A DNA stretch of 64,000 nucleotides. Origin: Oryzias latipes (lineage: Eukaryota > Chordata > Actinopteri > Beloniformes > Adrianichthyidae). Every line of letters starts with the position of its first letter. Position 1 is the first letter of the stretch. The position numbers were made by a program, and so were the translations under genes. Below are positions 29,241 through 41,206 of the stretch, one piece after another. Location: NCBI RefSeq assembly GCF_002234675.1, contig NC_019865.2, positions 34,220,112-34,284,111 on the forward strand. Reading direction: 5' to 3'. The notes beneath the pieces are model-generated. The model saw nothing but the letters and a program-made list of their open reading frames with translations, was not told the DNA's origin and searched no databases.

Positions 29241-31794
29241 ATTCAATTCAATTCAATTCAATTTTATTTGTATAGCCCAAAATCACAACAACAGTCGTCT
29301 CGATGGGCTTCGAAGTAAAACATGAAATCAAAAGGATCACGAATACAAAGAGTTCAATAGAAAAATACTAAAATGAACTAACAAACTGACTAAGCTATAC
29401 TGGCATCCCTGCCCTTAGACCCCCCTTCGCGGTAAGGAAAAACTCCCAAAAAAACCGGATTCCGGAAAAAACGAAAAAACCTCAGGGGTGCCCACATGAA
29501 GGAGGGATCCTCCCCCAGGACGGACAGGCGATTTACCAGAACTCTTAGAGAAGAATTAACTTATCTATATCTACAACTACATATATAAAAGTCCAGCAGA
29601 CGAGCTTCATCCAGCCGTGGTTGTAGGGACAGTCAAAGGCGCGAGTCGAGCCGGAGACAGGAACCACAGCCAGGTGTAGGAGCAGGAGCAGAGACGAGGT
29701 ACTCGGTCAGGCACAGAGCAGAGACGAGCCAGAGATGAGCCAGAGGCAGGATCCACAGCCAGGTGTAGGAGCAGGAGCAAAGGCGAGGTAAACGGTCAGG
29801 AACTGGAGCACGGATGAGCCAACTGGAGTCTGGAAGCACTCCCACTCCCCAGGAGGGGAAAAGAGGGACAATACATGAATCGCACTGCACCAAACAGAGG
29901 CATGGAGAACTAAATGATAAATTATGATCAAGAATAGAGGAAGGGTAGAAGTAAAAACAGGAAAGAGGACAGAACCCCAGTGCACCATAGTTACCCCAGC
30001 TTCAACTTCTAGCAGCCTTTTAAAAGAAATAGTTATTATTAAGTTTAATTTAAACAAACTAACATTAAGTTAAATAATCTCTGAATACTAACTAGTCTGA
30101 CAATAAGCCTGTCCAAAGAGGAATGTTTTCAGTCTAGCTTTGAATGTAGAAACTGAGTCGGCCTCTCTTACATGAGCTGGGAGTTTATTCCATAAGACAG
30201 GGGCTTGGTGGCTAAACGCTCTACCTCCAACCGTACTTTTACTAATTCTAGGAACCACAAGCAGTCCTGCATTTTGCGAGCGAAGTGTTCTGATTGGTTG
30301 GTAAGGGACTATGAGGTCCTTAATATAGGACGGGGCCATTCCATGTAAGGCCTTATAGGTTAACAGGAGGATCTTGAACTTAATTCTAGAATCAACTGGG
30401 AGCCAATGAAGCAAAACTAACACAGGAGTGATGTGATCTCTTCTGCTGGTTCCAGCTAACAATCTAGCAGCTGCGTTCTGAACAAGCTGGAGACTTCTTA
30501 AGGAACTCTTAGGACACGCTGCTAACAAGGAGTTACAGTAATCCAGCCTCGACGTAACAAATGCATGGATGAGTTTTTCAGCATCACTCTTAGAAAGTAT
30601 ATTTCTGATCTTAGCAATATTCCGCAGGTGAAAAAAGGCAGTTCTACACGGCTGAGATATGTGAGCCTTAAATGATAAATCCTGGTCAAGTAAAACCCCA
30701 AGGTTTCTAACTGTGGAATTGGGGGCTATACTTATGTCATCCAGGGAGACTATCTGAGCAGACAGAGCATCTCTGAGGTTTTTAGGACCAAGTATAATGA
30801 CCTCAGTTTTTTCTGGGTTCAGGAGGAGGTAATTAATTGTCATCCAGGTCTTGATGTCACTGATGCAGGCGTTCAGTTTCTCTATCTGGTCATTCTGGTC
30901 AGGCTTCATGGATAAATACAACTGCGTATCGTCGGCATAACAATGAAAATTAATGCTGTGTTTCCTGATTATGTTTCCTAGGGGTAACATATAAAGCGTA
31001 AACAGGATCGGTCCCAAGACTGAGCCCTGTGGGACTCCATAGTTGACTCGAGTGCTCTGAGAGGAATGTCCATTTACATTAACGAACTGATACCTATCAG
31101 ACAGATAGGATTTAAACCACTGGAGAGCAGATCCTCTGATCCCTATGTCCTGCTCTAATCTATGGAGTAAAATACCGTGGTCGATAGTGTCAAAGGCTGC
31201 ACTGAGGTCCAACAGGACCAGAATAGAAAGTAGTCCCTTTTCTGAGGCCAATAACAAGTCATTAGAGACTCTAACTAGTGCAGTTTCCGTACTGTGGTGA
31301 GGTCTAAACCCCGACTGAAAGTCTTCAAAGTGGCTGTTGTCCTGTAGGTGGCAGTAAAGCTGCTTAACTACAACTCTTTCTAGGATTTTAGAAATAAAGG
31401 GCAGGTTTGATATCGGTCTATAGTTGGCCAAGATGCTAGGATCCAAACTGGGCTTTTTCAGAAGAGGTTTAACAACTGCATATTTAAAAGACTGTGGCAC
31501 GTAACCCGTTTCCAGAGAGGCATTTATCATTGTTAATATGGGATCATTAATTAGGGGAAAAGTTTCTTTAAAAAGTCTAGTGGGAATTGGGTCTAACAGA
31601 CACGTTGAGGATTTGGAGGACGTAATAATTGATGTTATTTCCGCTTGATCCACAGCAGTGAAGCAGTCTAATGTTACAGAGGTCTCTATGGATGCCTCCA
31701 TTTCTACCGCTTCAGCCTGTTGTGGGCTGATAGTAGGAATAACTTGATTTAACTTATGTCTAATATTTGAGATTTTACTATCGAAAAATGTAAG
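29241..31794 (-). mobile_element. L2 LINE inserted in L1 copy B
   Basis: It spans the RT ORF and an 850-bp 3' UTR ending in an (AATTC)n tail at 29241-29262. L1 sequence stops at CATGTCACCA and resumes at AAGCACACAAAG with at most 1-2 shared bases, as often seen for L2. The 5' end lacks the endonuclease. A second copy lies at 54117-56182. Confidence 0.88.
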
Positions 31795-32106
31795 AAGCAC
31801 ACAAAGTGACGGTGAAGCTGTGATTGAAGCCTTAAGCCAGACTGATAGATCGTCACATACCTGCTGCCAGAGAGCCTGGACAGGTGTGCAGAACCACACT
31901 GCGTGCATATAACTGTCGGGTAGATTACTGTCACAGTGCTCACAAATGTCTGAGTTACTGAAACCCATCTTGAAAATCCTCTGTCCAGTGTAGTAAATTC
32001 TGTGTAGAGTTTTAAAATGGATTAGCTGCAGATTTGGACTTTTTGTCAGTTTAAAGGTGTTTAGACAAAGTTCTGACCAGAAGCTTTCATCTGTGCTGAT
32101 GCTCAA
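30088..32106 (-). pseudogene. Open 672-codon L1-L2 chimeric frame
   Basis: Codons 1-104 are the L1/Tx1 ORF2 C-terminus, including the [20 protein letters not shown] zinc-type motif. Codon 105 onward is L2 reverse transcriptase: [71 protein letters not shown] and the catalytic [11 protein letters not shown]. The closing part has [20 protein letters not shown] and ends AYCQTS. The L2 part has no stop codon and keeps its YADD residues but lacks an endonuclease. The fusion is an insertion by-product and has no visible promoter. Confidence 0.85.
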
Positions 32107-32149
32107 GTCCGCATCCCATTTTGTTGTCGGAAGGGAAATATTATTATCT

Positions 32150-34315
32150 TCTTCTTTCTGTTTCGGCTTTTCCCATCAGGGGTCGCCACAGCGAATCATC
32201 GTTTTCCACCTCACTCTATCATGAACATCTTCTACCCTAACATTAGCCAACTTCATGTCCTCTATTAAGACATCCATATATCTCCTCTTTGGCCGTCCTC
32301 TTGCCCTCCTGCCAGGCAGCTCCATCTCCAACATCTTTCTACCAATATATCCACTATCCCTCCTCTGAACATGTCCAAACCATCTCAGTCTGGCTTCTCT
32401 AACTTTGTCGCTAACACAGGCAACATGAGCCGTCCTTCTGATGTACTCGTTCCTTATCCTGTCTAACCTGGTCACTCCTAAGGAGAACCTCAACATCTTC
32501 ATCTCCGCTACCTCCTCTCAGCCTCTTGTCTCTGTCTCACTGCTACCGTCTCTAACCCATAGAGCAGAGCTGGTCTCACCACTGTCTTGTACACATTTCC
32601 TTTGAGTATTGCTGACACTCTTCTGTCACACAACACTCCTGACACTTTCCTCCACCCACTCCAACCTGCCTGCACTCGCCTCTTCACCTCTTTTCCACAC
32701 TCCCCATCACACTGAACTGTTGACCCCAAGTACTTAAACTCCTGCACCTTCTTCACTTCAGCCCCCTGTAACCTAACGCTTCTACCTTGATCCCTCTCCT
32801 TCAGACACATGTATTCTGTCTTACTATGACTGACCTTCTTCTGACCTTGCCTCTTCTTTCCAGAGCAAACCTCCACCTCTCTAGCTGTTCCTCCACCTGC
32901 TCTCTACTCTCACTGCAAATTACAATGTCATCCGCAAACATCATTGTCCAGGGAGATTCCTGTCTTACCTCGTCTGTCAGCCTGTCCATCAGCATAGCAA
33001 ACAAAAAGGGGACTTAAAGCTGATCCTTGGTGTAGTCCCACCTCCACCTTGAACTCCTCTGTCTGACCTACAGCACATCTCACCACCGTCATACTTCTCT
33101 CATACATGTCCTGAACTACTCTGACATACTTCTCTGCCACTCCAGACGACCTCATACAGTACCACAGCTCCTCCCTCGGCACCCTGTCATACGCCTTCTC
33201 TAAATCTACGAACACACAATGCAGCTCCTTCTGACCATCTCTGTACTTTTCCATCAACATTCTCAAAGCAAAAATGGCATCAGTGGTGCTCTTACGGGGC
33301 ATGAAACCATACTGCTACTCACAAATCTCCACCTTCTTCCTAAGTCTGGCTTCCACTACTCTTTCCTACAGCTTCATTGTGTGGCTCATCAACTTTATTC
33401 CTCTATAGTTGCTGCAGTTCTGCGTGTCACCCTCGTTCTTAAAGATCGGGACCAGAACGCTTCTCCTCCATTCCTCAGGCATCTTCTCACTCTCTAGATT
33501 CCTATTGAACAACCTCGTTAGAAATTCCACTGCTGTCTCTCCTAAGCACTTCCATACCTCCACAGGTACGTCATCAGGACCAACGGCCTTTCCGCTCTTC
33601 ATCCTTTTCAGAGCCTTCCTAACCTCATCCTTTCCAATCTCTGCTACTTCCTGCTCCACAACAACCACATCTTCCTCCCTTCTTTCCCTGTCATTTTCCT
33701 CATTCATCAGCTCCTTAAAATACTCCTTCCATCTTTTCTGTACACTCTCCTGGGTTGTTAGCACCTTTCCATCTCTGTCCTTAATCACCCTTATCTGTTG
33801 CACGTCCTTCCCATCTCTGTCTCGCTGTCTTGCTAGCCTGTACAAGTCCTTCTCTCCTTCCTTTGGGTCTAACCTGTCATATAGCTCATCGTAAGCTTTC
33901 TGTTTGGCCTTTGCCACCTCTCTCTTCACTCTACGCTGCGCTTCCTTGTACTCCTGTCTACCTTCCTCAGTCCTTTCTACATCCCACTTCCTTTTAGCCA
34001 ACCTCTTCCTCTGGACGCATTCCTGTACTTCCTCATTCCACCACCAAGTGTCTTTACCGTCTTTCCTCTTTCCAGATGACACACCAAGCACCTTCCTACC
34101 TGTTTCCCTGATAATCTCTGCTGTAGTTTCCCAGTCATCTGGAAGCTCATCCTGACCACCCAGGACCTGTATCAACTTCTGCCTAAATTCCTCACAAGTT
34201 TCTTCATTCTGTAGCTTCCACCACTTAGTCTTCTTTTCTGTTTTCCCTCTCTTCTTCTTCCTGACCTCCAGAGTCATCTTATATTTCCCTTACACACCAC
34301 CATGCGGTGGTGTGT
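32150..34315 (-). pseudogene. RTE-clade LINE with 19-bp TSD
   Basis: It is flanked by AAGGGAAATATTATTATCT at 32131-32149 and 34316-34334, inside L1 copy B. On the minus strand the frame runs [100 protein letters not shown] and ends VRWKTMIRCGDP. This order fits RTE-clade LINEs. Two in-frame TAG codons (near 33318 and 33370) and frameshifts near 33000, 32850 and 32505 disable it. The 5' part with the endonuclease is missing, and the 3' end reads TCTTCTTTCTGTTTCGGC on the plus strand. Confidence 0.88.
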
Positions 34316-34326
34316 AAGGGAAATAT
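34281..34326. repeat. Perfect 21-bp inverted repeat at the RTE 5' junction
   Basis: The left arm 34281-34301 and right arm 34306-34326 are exact reverse complements around a 4-base ATGC loop. The right arm includes the first 11 bases of the target duplication. The arms read ATATTTCCCTTACACACCAC plus C and its complement. It was therefore made at or after integration. Confidence 0.93.
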
Positions 34327-35108
34327 TATTATCTAAATTACATAAAAGTTTGTATATTTTGGAGAGAGTTTTATTCATTAAGAAATTAATCAGAGTGGTA
34401 ACTACATCTGGTAGCTTTAAATCGTTGTCTCTGTATTTAAACTTTTTAGTAATAATTGATTTAAGTTGCTGATATTCCAAGAAGTTATTTATTCCATGTT
34501 TGTCTTGAAGTTCCTGGGGAGTTATGAATCTTCTATCAATAATTATGCGCTCTAGTGATGTTACGCCCCCTGCTTGCCAAGCTGAGAAGTGAATCATTTT
34601 TTTGTTTATAAGGATGTCCGGGTTGTTCCAGATGGGTGTCATTTTGCACGGTTGAAATGATGATTTTGATATTTTGAGAAATTCCCACCAGGCTGTTAAA
34701 GTGGCATTTATATTAATACTTTTGAAACAATCCTGTTTAACTGTTTGGCTAATAAATGGTAGATCTGACAGGTTGATCTTTCCACAAAACGCCTGTTCCA
34801 AGTCTAACCATGAGTTGGTTTCTGGATTATTTTTTAACCATTTTAAAATGTCTTGTAATCTATTTGCAAGAAAGTATTGGTGGAAGTTAGGTAATTCTAA
34901 TCCTCCACAGCTTTTTGCAGATTTTAAAGTTTTTAGACTACTTCTTGCAGGTTTATTGTTCCATAAAAAGCTTGATATGGATGAGTCTAATGTTATGAAC
35001 CATTTTAGTGGCGGTTGTGTGGGAATCATTGAGAAGAGATAAATAACTTTAGGTAAGATTTTCATTTTAACCGTGGCTACCTTGCCCATAAGGAACAGAG
35101 GCAGGTTG

Positions 35109-35244
35109 TGAATGTGTGTGAATGTGTGAGTGAATGTGTGTGTGACTGGGTGAATGGGTCTGTGACTGTAAAGCGCTTTGTCCTTGTAGGAAGAAAGGCG
35201 CTATATAAGTATGCGTCATTTACCATTCTATATAAGTATACGCC
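35109..35244 (+). mobile_element. SINE 3' portion with 14-bp TSD
   Basis: It is flanked by ACAGAGGCAGGTTG at 35095-35108 and 35245-35258 in L1 copy B. It contains TGAATGTGTGTGACTGGGTG-like words, GACTGTAAAGCGCTTTGTCC and GGCGCTATATAAGTATGCGT, ending in a repeated tail (CATTTACCATT, TATATAAGTATACGCC). The tRNA head is missing. Confidence 0.88.
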
Positions 35245-35499
35245 ACAGAGGCAGGTTGGTCCAGCGTGTTAGATCGTCCTGTATATTTTTCAGTAATGGG
35301 GTGTAGTATAGCTGCACCAGTTCTGATAGTTTGGGGGAAAAACTGATACCTAGATATTTGATATTTCCTGATTTGACTGGTATTGTGAGTCTTTGCACCG
35401 CATTCCTGTTGAGTGGTAATAAAATAGACATTCCAATTAATGGAATAGTCTGATATGGAGGAGAATTCATTAATGATTGTTGCTGTTTCATTTACAGAA

Positions 35500-35807
35500 T
35501 GTCATGTCTCGTCAAGTTTCCTGTTGTCTCGTGTGGGGTTTCCTGTTTTGTTTTGAAAGTCTAACCTACCTCTCGTTCCAGACCTTCCCCTTCCTGCTGT
35601 GTCTGCTCCCCACACCTGTGTCTGCCTCATCATCCCTGATCATTCCCACCTGTGCCTCCCCTCCTCATGTATTTATAGCCTGTGTTTCCCTTTGTCCTGT
35701 GCCTGTTTGTCATGTGCTTTCACCTGCCAAAGCTAGCTTCTCTCTTGATTCAAGAAATTAAATCCTTAAGCTCTGCATCTGAGTCCAGTCCTGTGTTCTG
35801 CCTTGTC
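35500..35807 (+). repeat. 5' LTR of the gypsy element
   Basis: It runs from TGTCATGTCTCGTCAAG to CTGCCTTGTCA, with a TATA-like TATTTATAGCC at about 35669 and CATCTGAGTCCAGTCCTG near the end. The shape matches the teleost TGTCATG-type gypsy LTRs. The 3' boundary is inferred from the CA end because the second LTR is missing. Confidence 0.65.
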
Positions 35808-35824
35808 AGTACAAACAGGCCAGA

Positions 35825-38114
35825 ATGGACTCAGCAGAGAGCAGTAGTTTAACATCCATCCTGCAACGCCTGGAAGCCCGCCTTTCTCAACAGGAGGACT
35901 TCCAGAAGGCCCTGGCGTCTTATATGGTTCAGGTCTCTACCCAAGTTCAAGACCTCCGTTCAAGTTCCCCCTGGACAATCCCTCCTCCGGGACCCTCTGC
36001 TTCCATCCCAGTTCCTCCTACCTCCATGCCTGTCAGGAGCCAGGAAATCAAGCTCGCCCCTCCCGATCGTTACTCTGGAGAACCTGGACTGTGTAAGCCC
36101 TTCCTCACTGATTGTTCTATTCATTATGAACATTCACCCCATGCCTTCGTTTCTGACAGAGCCAGAATCGCCTTCATGATCTCCCATCTAGCGGGGAGGG
36201 CTCATGCATGGGCCATGGCTGAGTGGGCTCGTGACTCCCCGCTCTGCTCATCTCTCATCGCCTTCCAGGAGGCGCTTCAGAACACTTTCGACCCGGTGTC
36301 AACCAGCCGGGATAAAGCCCGTGAGCTCACCATCATACGCCAAGGGGGGGACTCTGTCTGCGATTACGCCATCCGATTCCGCACCCTAGCAGCCGAGAGC
36401 GGGTGGAACTCGGTGGCGCTGTATGATGTCTTCATGAAAGGGCTGGCTCCGCGCATTCAGGAGCAGCTCATTCCGTTGGATTTACCTCAGGGTCTTGACT
36501 CTCTGATCGCTCTCGCCATCCGCACGGATAACCGACTCCGTGAACTCGTCTCCCGACGCGGCAGCGGATCATCAGGAGGCAGGTCTTCTCGCGGGGCTGA
36601 ATCCGCGGAAAGACGAAACCACCGCCGATTCTCAGCCGACCCGCATCCCTCCGTCACGGCGGACAGCTGTGAAGAGCCCATGCAGGTGGGAAGGACACGA
36701 CTTTCGGCGGAGGAACGACAGCGACGCCTGCAGGAGGGCCGGTGCTTCTACTGTGGGGAGATTGGTCATCCCGTTTTCTCCTGCCCCGTGAAAAAAACAG
36801 CAACGGTGAGTCAGATCTCCGCTATGGACGGACGCACACGGAGCCTCACGTCATTAGTGGTGACCCACCACGGCTCCTCCACAGCTCTCGTAGCTCTCAT
36901 TGACTCCGGGGCTGATGTCAGCCTAATGGACTGGAAGCTGGCAGTCAGCTTAGGTCTTAAGCCACAGCCTCTGGACAGACCCATCCAGGCCCGGGGCCTC
37001 CATGGGAGGGGTCTTTTTAATATCACTTATGTCTCAGAACCCCTCAAACTGTCCATAGGAAACCATTCAGAAATCATGTCTTTCCACCTGTTTGAGGGCT
37101 CCTCTAGGAAGCTGGTTCTGGGATTTCCTTGGCTGCGTGAGCACAATCCCCGGGTGGACTGGGCGACCGGGAAAATACTAGAATGGGGGCCAGGATGTGA
37201 CGGACACAAAAGTCCCCATGCTGCAGGTAAACGAACCATCATAGACAATAACCCTGTTCCTGTTCGTTCTGCTCCAGGTCCAGAGGCCCCTGACCTGAGC
37301 ACAATACCCTCATGTTACCATCATCTGTCTGAGGTCTTCAATAAATTCCGGGCTCTGAGCCTTCCACCCCATCGCCCCTACGACTGCGCCATCGACCTGG
37401 TTCCGGGATCCATCATTCCTAAAGGACACCTGTATTCAATCTCAGCTTCGGAACGCCAGGCGCTTAATAAATACATTGACGAATCTCTGGCAGCGGGTCT
37501 CATTCGTCCATCCTCATCCGCAGCTGGTGCCGGGTTCTTCTTTGTCGGAAAGAAGGATGGGACCCTTCGACCCTGCATAGATTACAGCGCGCTCAACAAC
37601 ATAACCGTCAAAAACAGATATCCGTTGCCGCTCATGTCCTCTGTTTTCGACCAGCTCCAGCAGGCCAGGGTGTTTACTAAGCTCGATCTCCGTAACGCCT
37701 ATCATTTGGTCAGGATCAGAGAGGGGGACGAGTGGAAAACAGGGTTCAACACCCCAAGAGGCCACTATGAATACCTGGTCATGCCCTTTGGACTCACTAA
37801 CGCCCCCGCCGTTTTCCAGGCCATGATCAATGATGTCCTCAGGGACTTCTTGGATCATTTTGTGTATGTTTATTTGGATGACATCTTGATTTACTCCCCG
37901 GACCTGGACTCTCATGTCTCCCATGTCTCCGCAGTCCTCCAGCGACTTCTAGATAACCACCTTTACGTCAAAGCCGAAAAGAGTGAGTTCCACGTTTCCA
38001 CCGTCACCTTCCTAGGTTTTGTTGTGTCAGCAGGGGCGGTAAAGATGGATCCAGCCAAGGTCAGCGCAGTCAGGGACTGGCCGACACCTGACAGCCGAAA
38101 GAAGCTGCAGCAGT
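35825..38114 (+). pseudogene. Gypsy Gag-Pol, truncated in pol
   Basis: A single frame from ATG 35825 carries a coiled N-terminus (LQRLEARLSQQEDFQKA), a retrotransposon Gag domain (PPDRYSGEPGLCKPFL, RDKARELTIIRQGGDSVCDY), a zinc knuckle RCFYCGEIGHPVFSC, a protease motif ALIDSGADVSLMDWKL, and RT with FTKLDLRNAYHLVRI, GHYEYLVMPFGLTNAP and the catalytic VYLDDILIYS. It loses similarity at PDSRKKLQQ, where the family would enter RNase H. Integrase is absent. The frame is open for 763 codons, so the gypsy insertion is relatively young, but the copy cannot be autonomous. Confidence 0.88.
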
Positions 38115-39211
38115 CACAGAATGTAAATTCCTTAAAAACAGTAATATGTCATATGCATAGAGACTAATTTTATGATGGCTGTGTTTGGTTTTAATTCATA
38201 TAATGCTCTCATTCTGTCCTGACTGAGAACGGAAATAGACCCAGATGCTGAAACCCGAAAAGATCACGCTTGAAGCCCGTTGGCAATGAAGGATTTTATT
38301 TGCCGAGGATGAACGGGAATCCGTGGAGCGGGAGTTCTGTGGCGAGGAGCGGACTGTTGGTAAGTATCCCTCTTGTAGCGGGGTCTTGTTCAGGGGGTGG
38401 TCCCAGAGAACTGCTGGTGGAGCGGTGGTCGAGTGTGGCGTGTGGCACGGCGAGGCTGGAGGACTTGGCGTGATGATGGCTGGGAATGAACGAGGTGGAA
38501 ACTGGACCCAGGCAGGGGGTTGGTTGCAGAGATTTGTCCTAAAGACAGAAATGATAGCTTGAGTAGGAAGTTCAGGAGTAGGGATGGCCCGTTTGACACG
38601 GGGCTTCGGCGCGCGGTTCACCTTCATGAAACAGAGTGTTTCGGCACAATGTTTTGAAGCCTGTGTCAACCAGCGCAGATCACGTGATTGATGACGTATG
38701 ACGCGCCAAATGCATCATTCACCTGAACCAGGTTTCAGATCTCAGGTGTGTTCGATCAGAAGGGCGCGATGTTGTCTATAAATATAGATGAATCCCAAAC
38801 AACGTTTCCCGACCAGTTCTGTTGTTTCCCGTGTATCGTAAGAATCAACGTCATGGCACCCGGTAAAAAACGTTCTGTGGCTTGGGATCATTTCAACTTG
38901 ATTTCTCCAAATAAGGTAATACACTATTAACGTTATTTTATTAGTAGCCATTGCTGATTATGTCAGTTTTATGGGTATGTCTGTCAGTTGAAAGGAAACA
39001 TTTTTATTCTTTCCATTTCTTTTTTAGGTGCAATGTTTAATTTGCAAACATGAATTTGCATTTAATGACAGTACATCCTCCATGATGCGACATCTCCACT
39101 CGGTTCATCATGTTGAAACTCCGCAGTCGGCAAATCAAGCCTTCAATCCACCTCATATTGGTAATAAGAATATATCCAACTAATGGCACATTAAGTATGA
39201 ACTTAAACAGA

Positions 39212-39265
39212 TAGCTCAGTGGAAAAATCAGTGACATGAGTATGCTTAGGTTGTGGGTTCGAGGC
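39212..39265 (+). repeat. tRNA-like A box and B box in a hAT intron
   Basis: TAGCTCAGTGG at 39212-39222 fits the Pol III A box and GTTCGAGGC at 39257-39265 fits the B box, spaced 34 bases apart as in tRNA genes. The acceptor stem does not pair, so this is a tRNA pseudogene or SINE head and not a functional tRNA. Confidence 0.55.
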
Positions 39266-40000
39266 TCAGCTTCTACAATTATTATTTTTTTTAATCTTCA
39301 TATGTATATTTTGCAGTGTCAAGAAAGCAAGAACTTGATTCTGCATTGGTGGATATGATTGTAATGGATGCACAACCATTTTCAATTGTTGAAGACAAGG
39401 GCTTCAAGGTAAGGTGGCTAATATTATATAGCATTTACATTATTTATGTCTTTCTGGATATAATAAGCTGTATTTTATTTGTCACTTTTAGGCTTATGTC
39501 AACCTGTTGTACCCATCCTACATAATTACTAATAGGAAGGCATTGAGGACAATGGTGGAGGAGAAGTATAAAGCCAAAAAGGAGAAGGCTTTAGATGTGG
39601 TTAGCAGGGCCTCTGCTGTCAGCCTTACAGCAGACATGTTTTGCGCTCGCAAAGTTCAGCTGGAGCCGGAGGAGCACGTGATGCTGTAGTATCGCGAGAG
39701 CCGACGAGAGGAGTGTGGTGAGTTTACTTGGCGGCGCGTAAGTTGTGAACAAACATTTTTGATTTATTTAATTACACCGCCATATTTAAATAATCCAGAA
39801 AGTTTAAAAAATAAAAATCTGAAAAAGTTTGTCAAGCATTTGCCAGCCTGGATGACCTGGAGGACCTGGAGGATCTGGAGAATTACATCGACGAGTGTTT
39901 CAATACCTGCCTCACGAAGAAATCCAACACCGCCACTCCGTCCACCAAACGCAACCGTCCCGAAGACTCCCCGGGGGCTGCCTCCTCCCCAGGCAGCAAC

Positions 40001-40682
40001 ATGAGTGATATCCTGGATTCAATTGATAAAAGGCTCTCCAGCCTTGATTGCCGTTTAAATCTGCTGGAGAGCCTCCATAAGGAATTCCAAGGTCTGCGAG
40101 AGTCTCTGGAGTTCAGCCAACAGCAGGTGCAGGAGCTCGCAGCGGAGAACCAGGCCCCTCAGAGAGACCGTGAAGATCTTGGGCCACGACACCGCCCGTC
40201 TCTCTGAGGAAAACCGATCCATCAAGGAAACCCTCCTGGATCTTCAGGCGAGGAGCATGAGGGACAATCTAGTGTTCGCAGGGATTCCAGAAGAGGCAGG
40301 GGAAGTCCCGGAGAACATTGTTAAGTCCTTTATAGAGGTCCACCTGAAACTCCCCAAGGAAGAAGTCCAGAAGATCTCCTTCCACAGGGTTCACCGGCTC
40401 GGAGGAAAAAGGCCGGACAATCAGCGTCCCCGTCCTATTGTTGCTAAATTTGAACATTATAAACAAAAGATGCAGGTAAAAAGCAGAGGGCGAGAGCTGA
40501 AAGACACACATTACAGCGTGAATGATCAGTTTCCAGGCGAGATCCTCCGCCGGCGGAAAATCCTCTTCCCGCTGAGGAGGAAGCACCTGTCTGCTGGAGC
40601 CCGTGCAGTGGTTGCCGTTGATAAACTTTTTGTGAATGGCAAGCTGTTCCGGGAACCAGAGGTAACACCCTGGCTGTGCTGA
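40001..40682 (+). pseudogene. L1 ORF1 (RNA-binding chaperone), one frameshift
   Basis: ORF1p coats L1 RNA. The first part (from ATG 40001) encodes a heptad-like coiled coil: MSDILDSIDKRLSSLDCRLN, QQQVQELAAENQ. The second part, in another frame, gives RLSEENRSIKETLLDLQARS, MRDNLVFAGIPE and the RRM-like and C-terminal blocks to TGA at 40682. The switch lies at the C run near 40156-40162 (GGCCCCTC), where one extra C fully explains it. An open frame without ATG extends upstream to about 39815 (SLDDLEDLEDLENYIDE), so the true start may be non-ATG or spliced. Confidence 0.85.
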
Positions 40683-41206
40683 AGGCTTTCAGAGGCGCAC
40701 TGACATCTGCGCTGCCCAGAAGAAACCCGCAAACTTAGTTAATTGAATAGGAAATAATCGGATCATCAATAATCCACACCTCTCAGGAAAAGTGTTTTTT
40801 CTTTCTCTCACATTCATGTTTCTGTTGTTGTTTCGTTGTTTTTGTTTTTTGTTCTTTCTCTTTCCCTCTCTCTTTCCTCTTGTCCCCCCCCCCTTCCCAT
40901 GTCCTCATATGTGAATCAGGTAAAGTCAACGCAACCACGGTGAGTATTTATTTATGCACGGAACGGGCGCGCGCGCATACTAGCGCGCATAAGAGCATGC
41001 ACACGCGATCCCGCACACACACGTTGATAAACTGCAAAAACCTCACTTAGGCTCACACAGGACGCACATAACATGCAGCTCATAGCCAAGACACGTTCAC
41101 CCACAACGCATAGCGCTTGTCAGTGTAGCAGGTACGCACAGCGGGCACGCGCACACGGACGGGCACACGCACTATTTAGCCTTGCACTCTCCCGGTTAGA
41201 ACAGCT
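40683..41206 (+). other. L1 inter-ORF spacer
   Basis: It has a pyrimidine tract (about 40796-40900) followed by alternating GCGCGC/CACACG dinucleotides (40965-41165), a composition prone to Z-DNA. No frame is conserved in it. Confidence 0.6.

Larger units (their letters stand above)
35500..38115 (+). mobile_element. Ty3/gypsy retrotransposon, 3'-deleted
   Basis: A 5' LTR is followed by gag-pol that stops inside the RT-RNase H connector at 38113. L1 copy B continues on both sides and CAGAA is repeated at 35495-35499 and 38117-38121, a 5-bp gypsy-type duplication. The right edge keeps only a TCA-like LTR end. A deletion therefore removed the rest of pol and nearly all of the 3' LTR after integration. 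Confidence 0.8.

Noticed and set aside
33409-34155. Plus-strand Ser/Leu/Phe-rich frames of 83-161 codons
   Set aside because: They are antisense shadows of the Lys/Glu-rich RTE LINE ORF.
39207-39275. Functional tRNA gene
   Set aside because: A and B boxes are present but the acceptor and anticodon stems do not pair convincingly and the site is inside a transposon intron.
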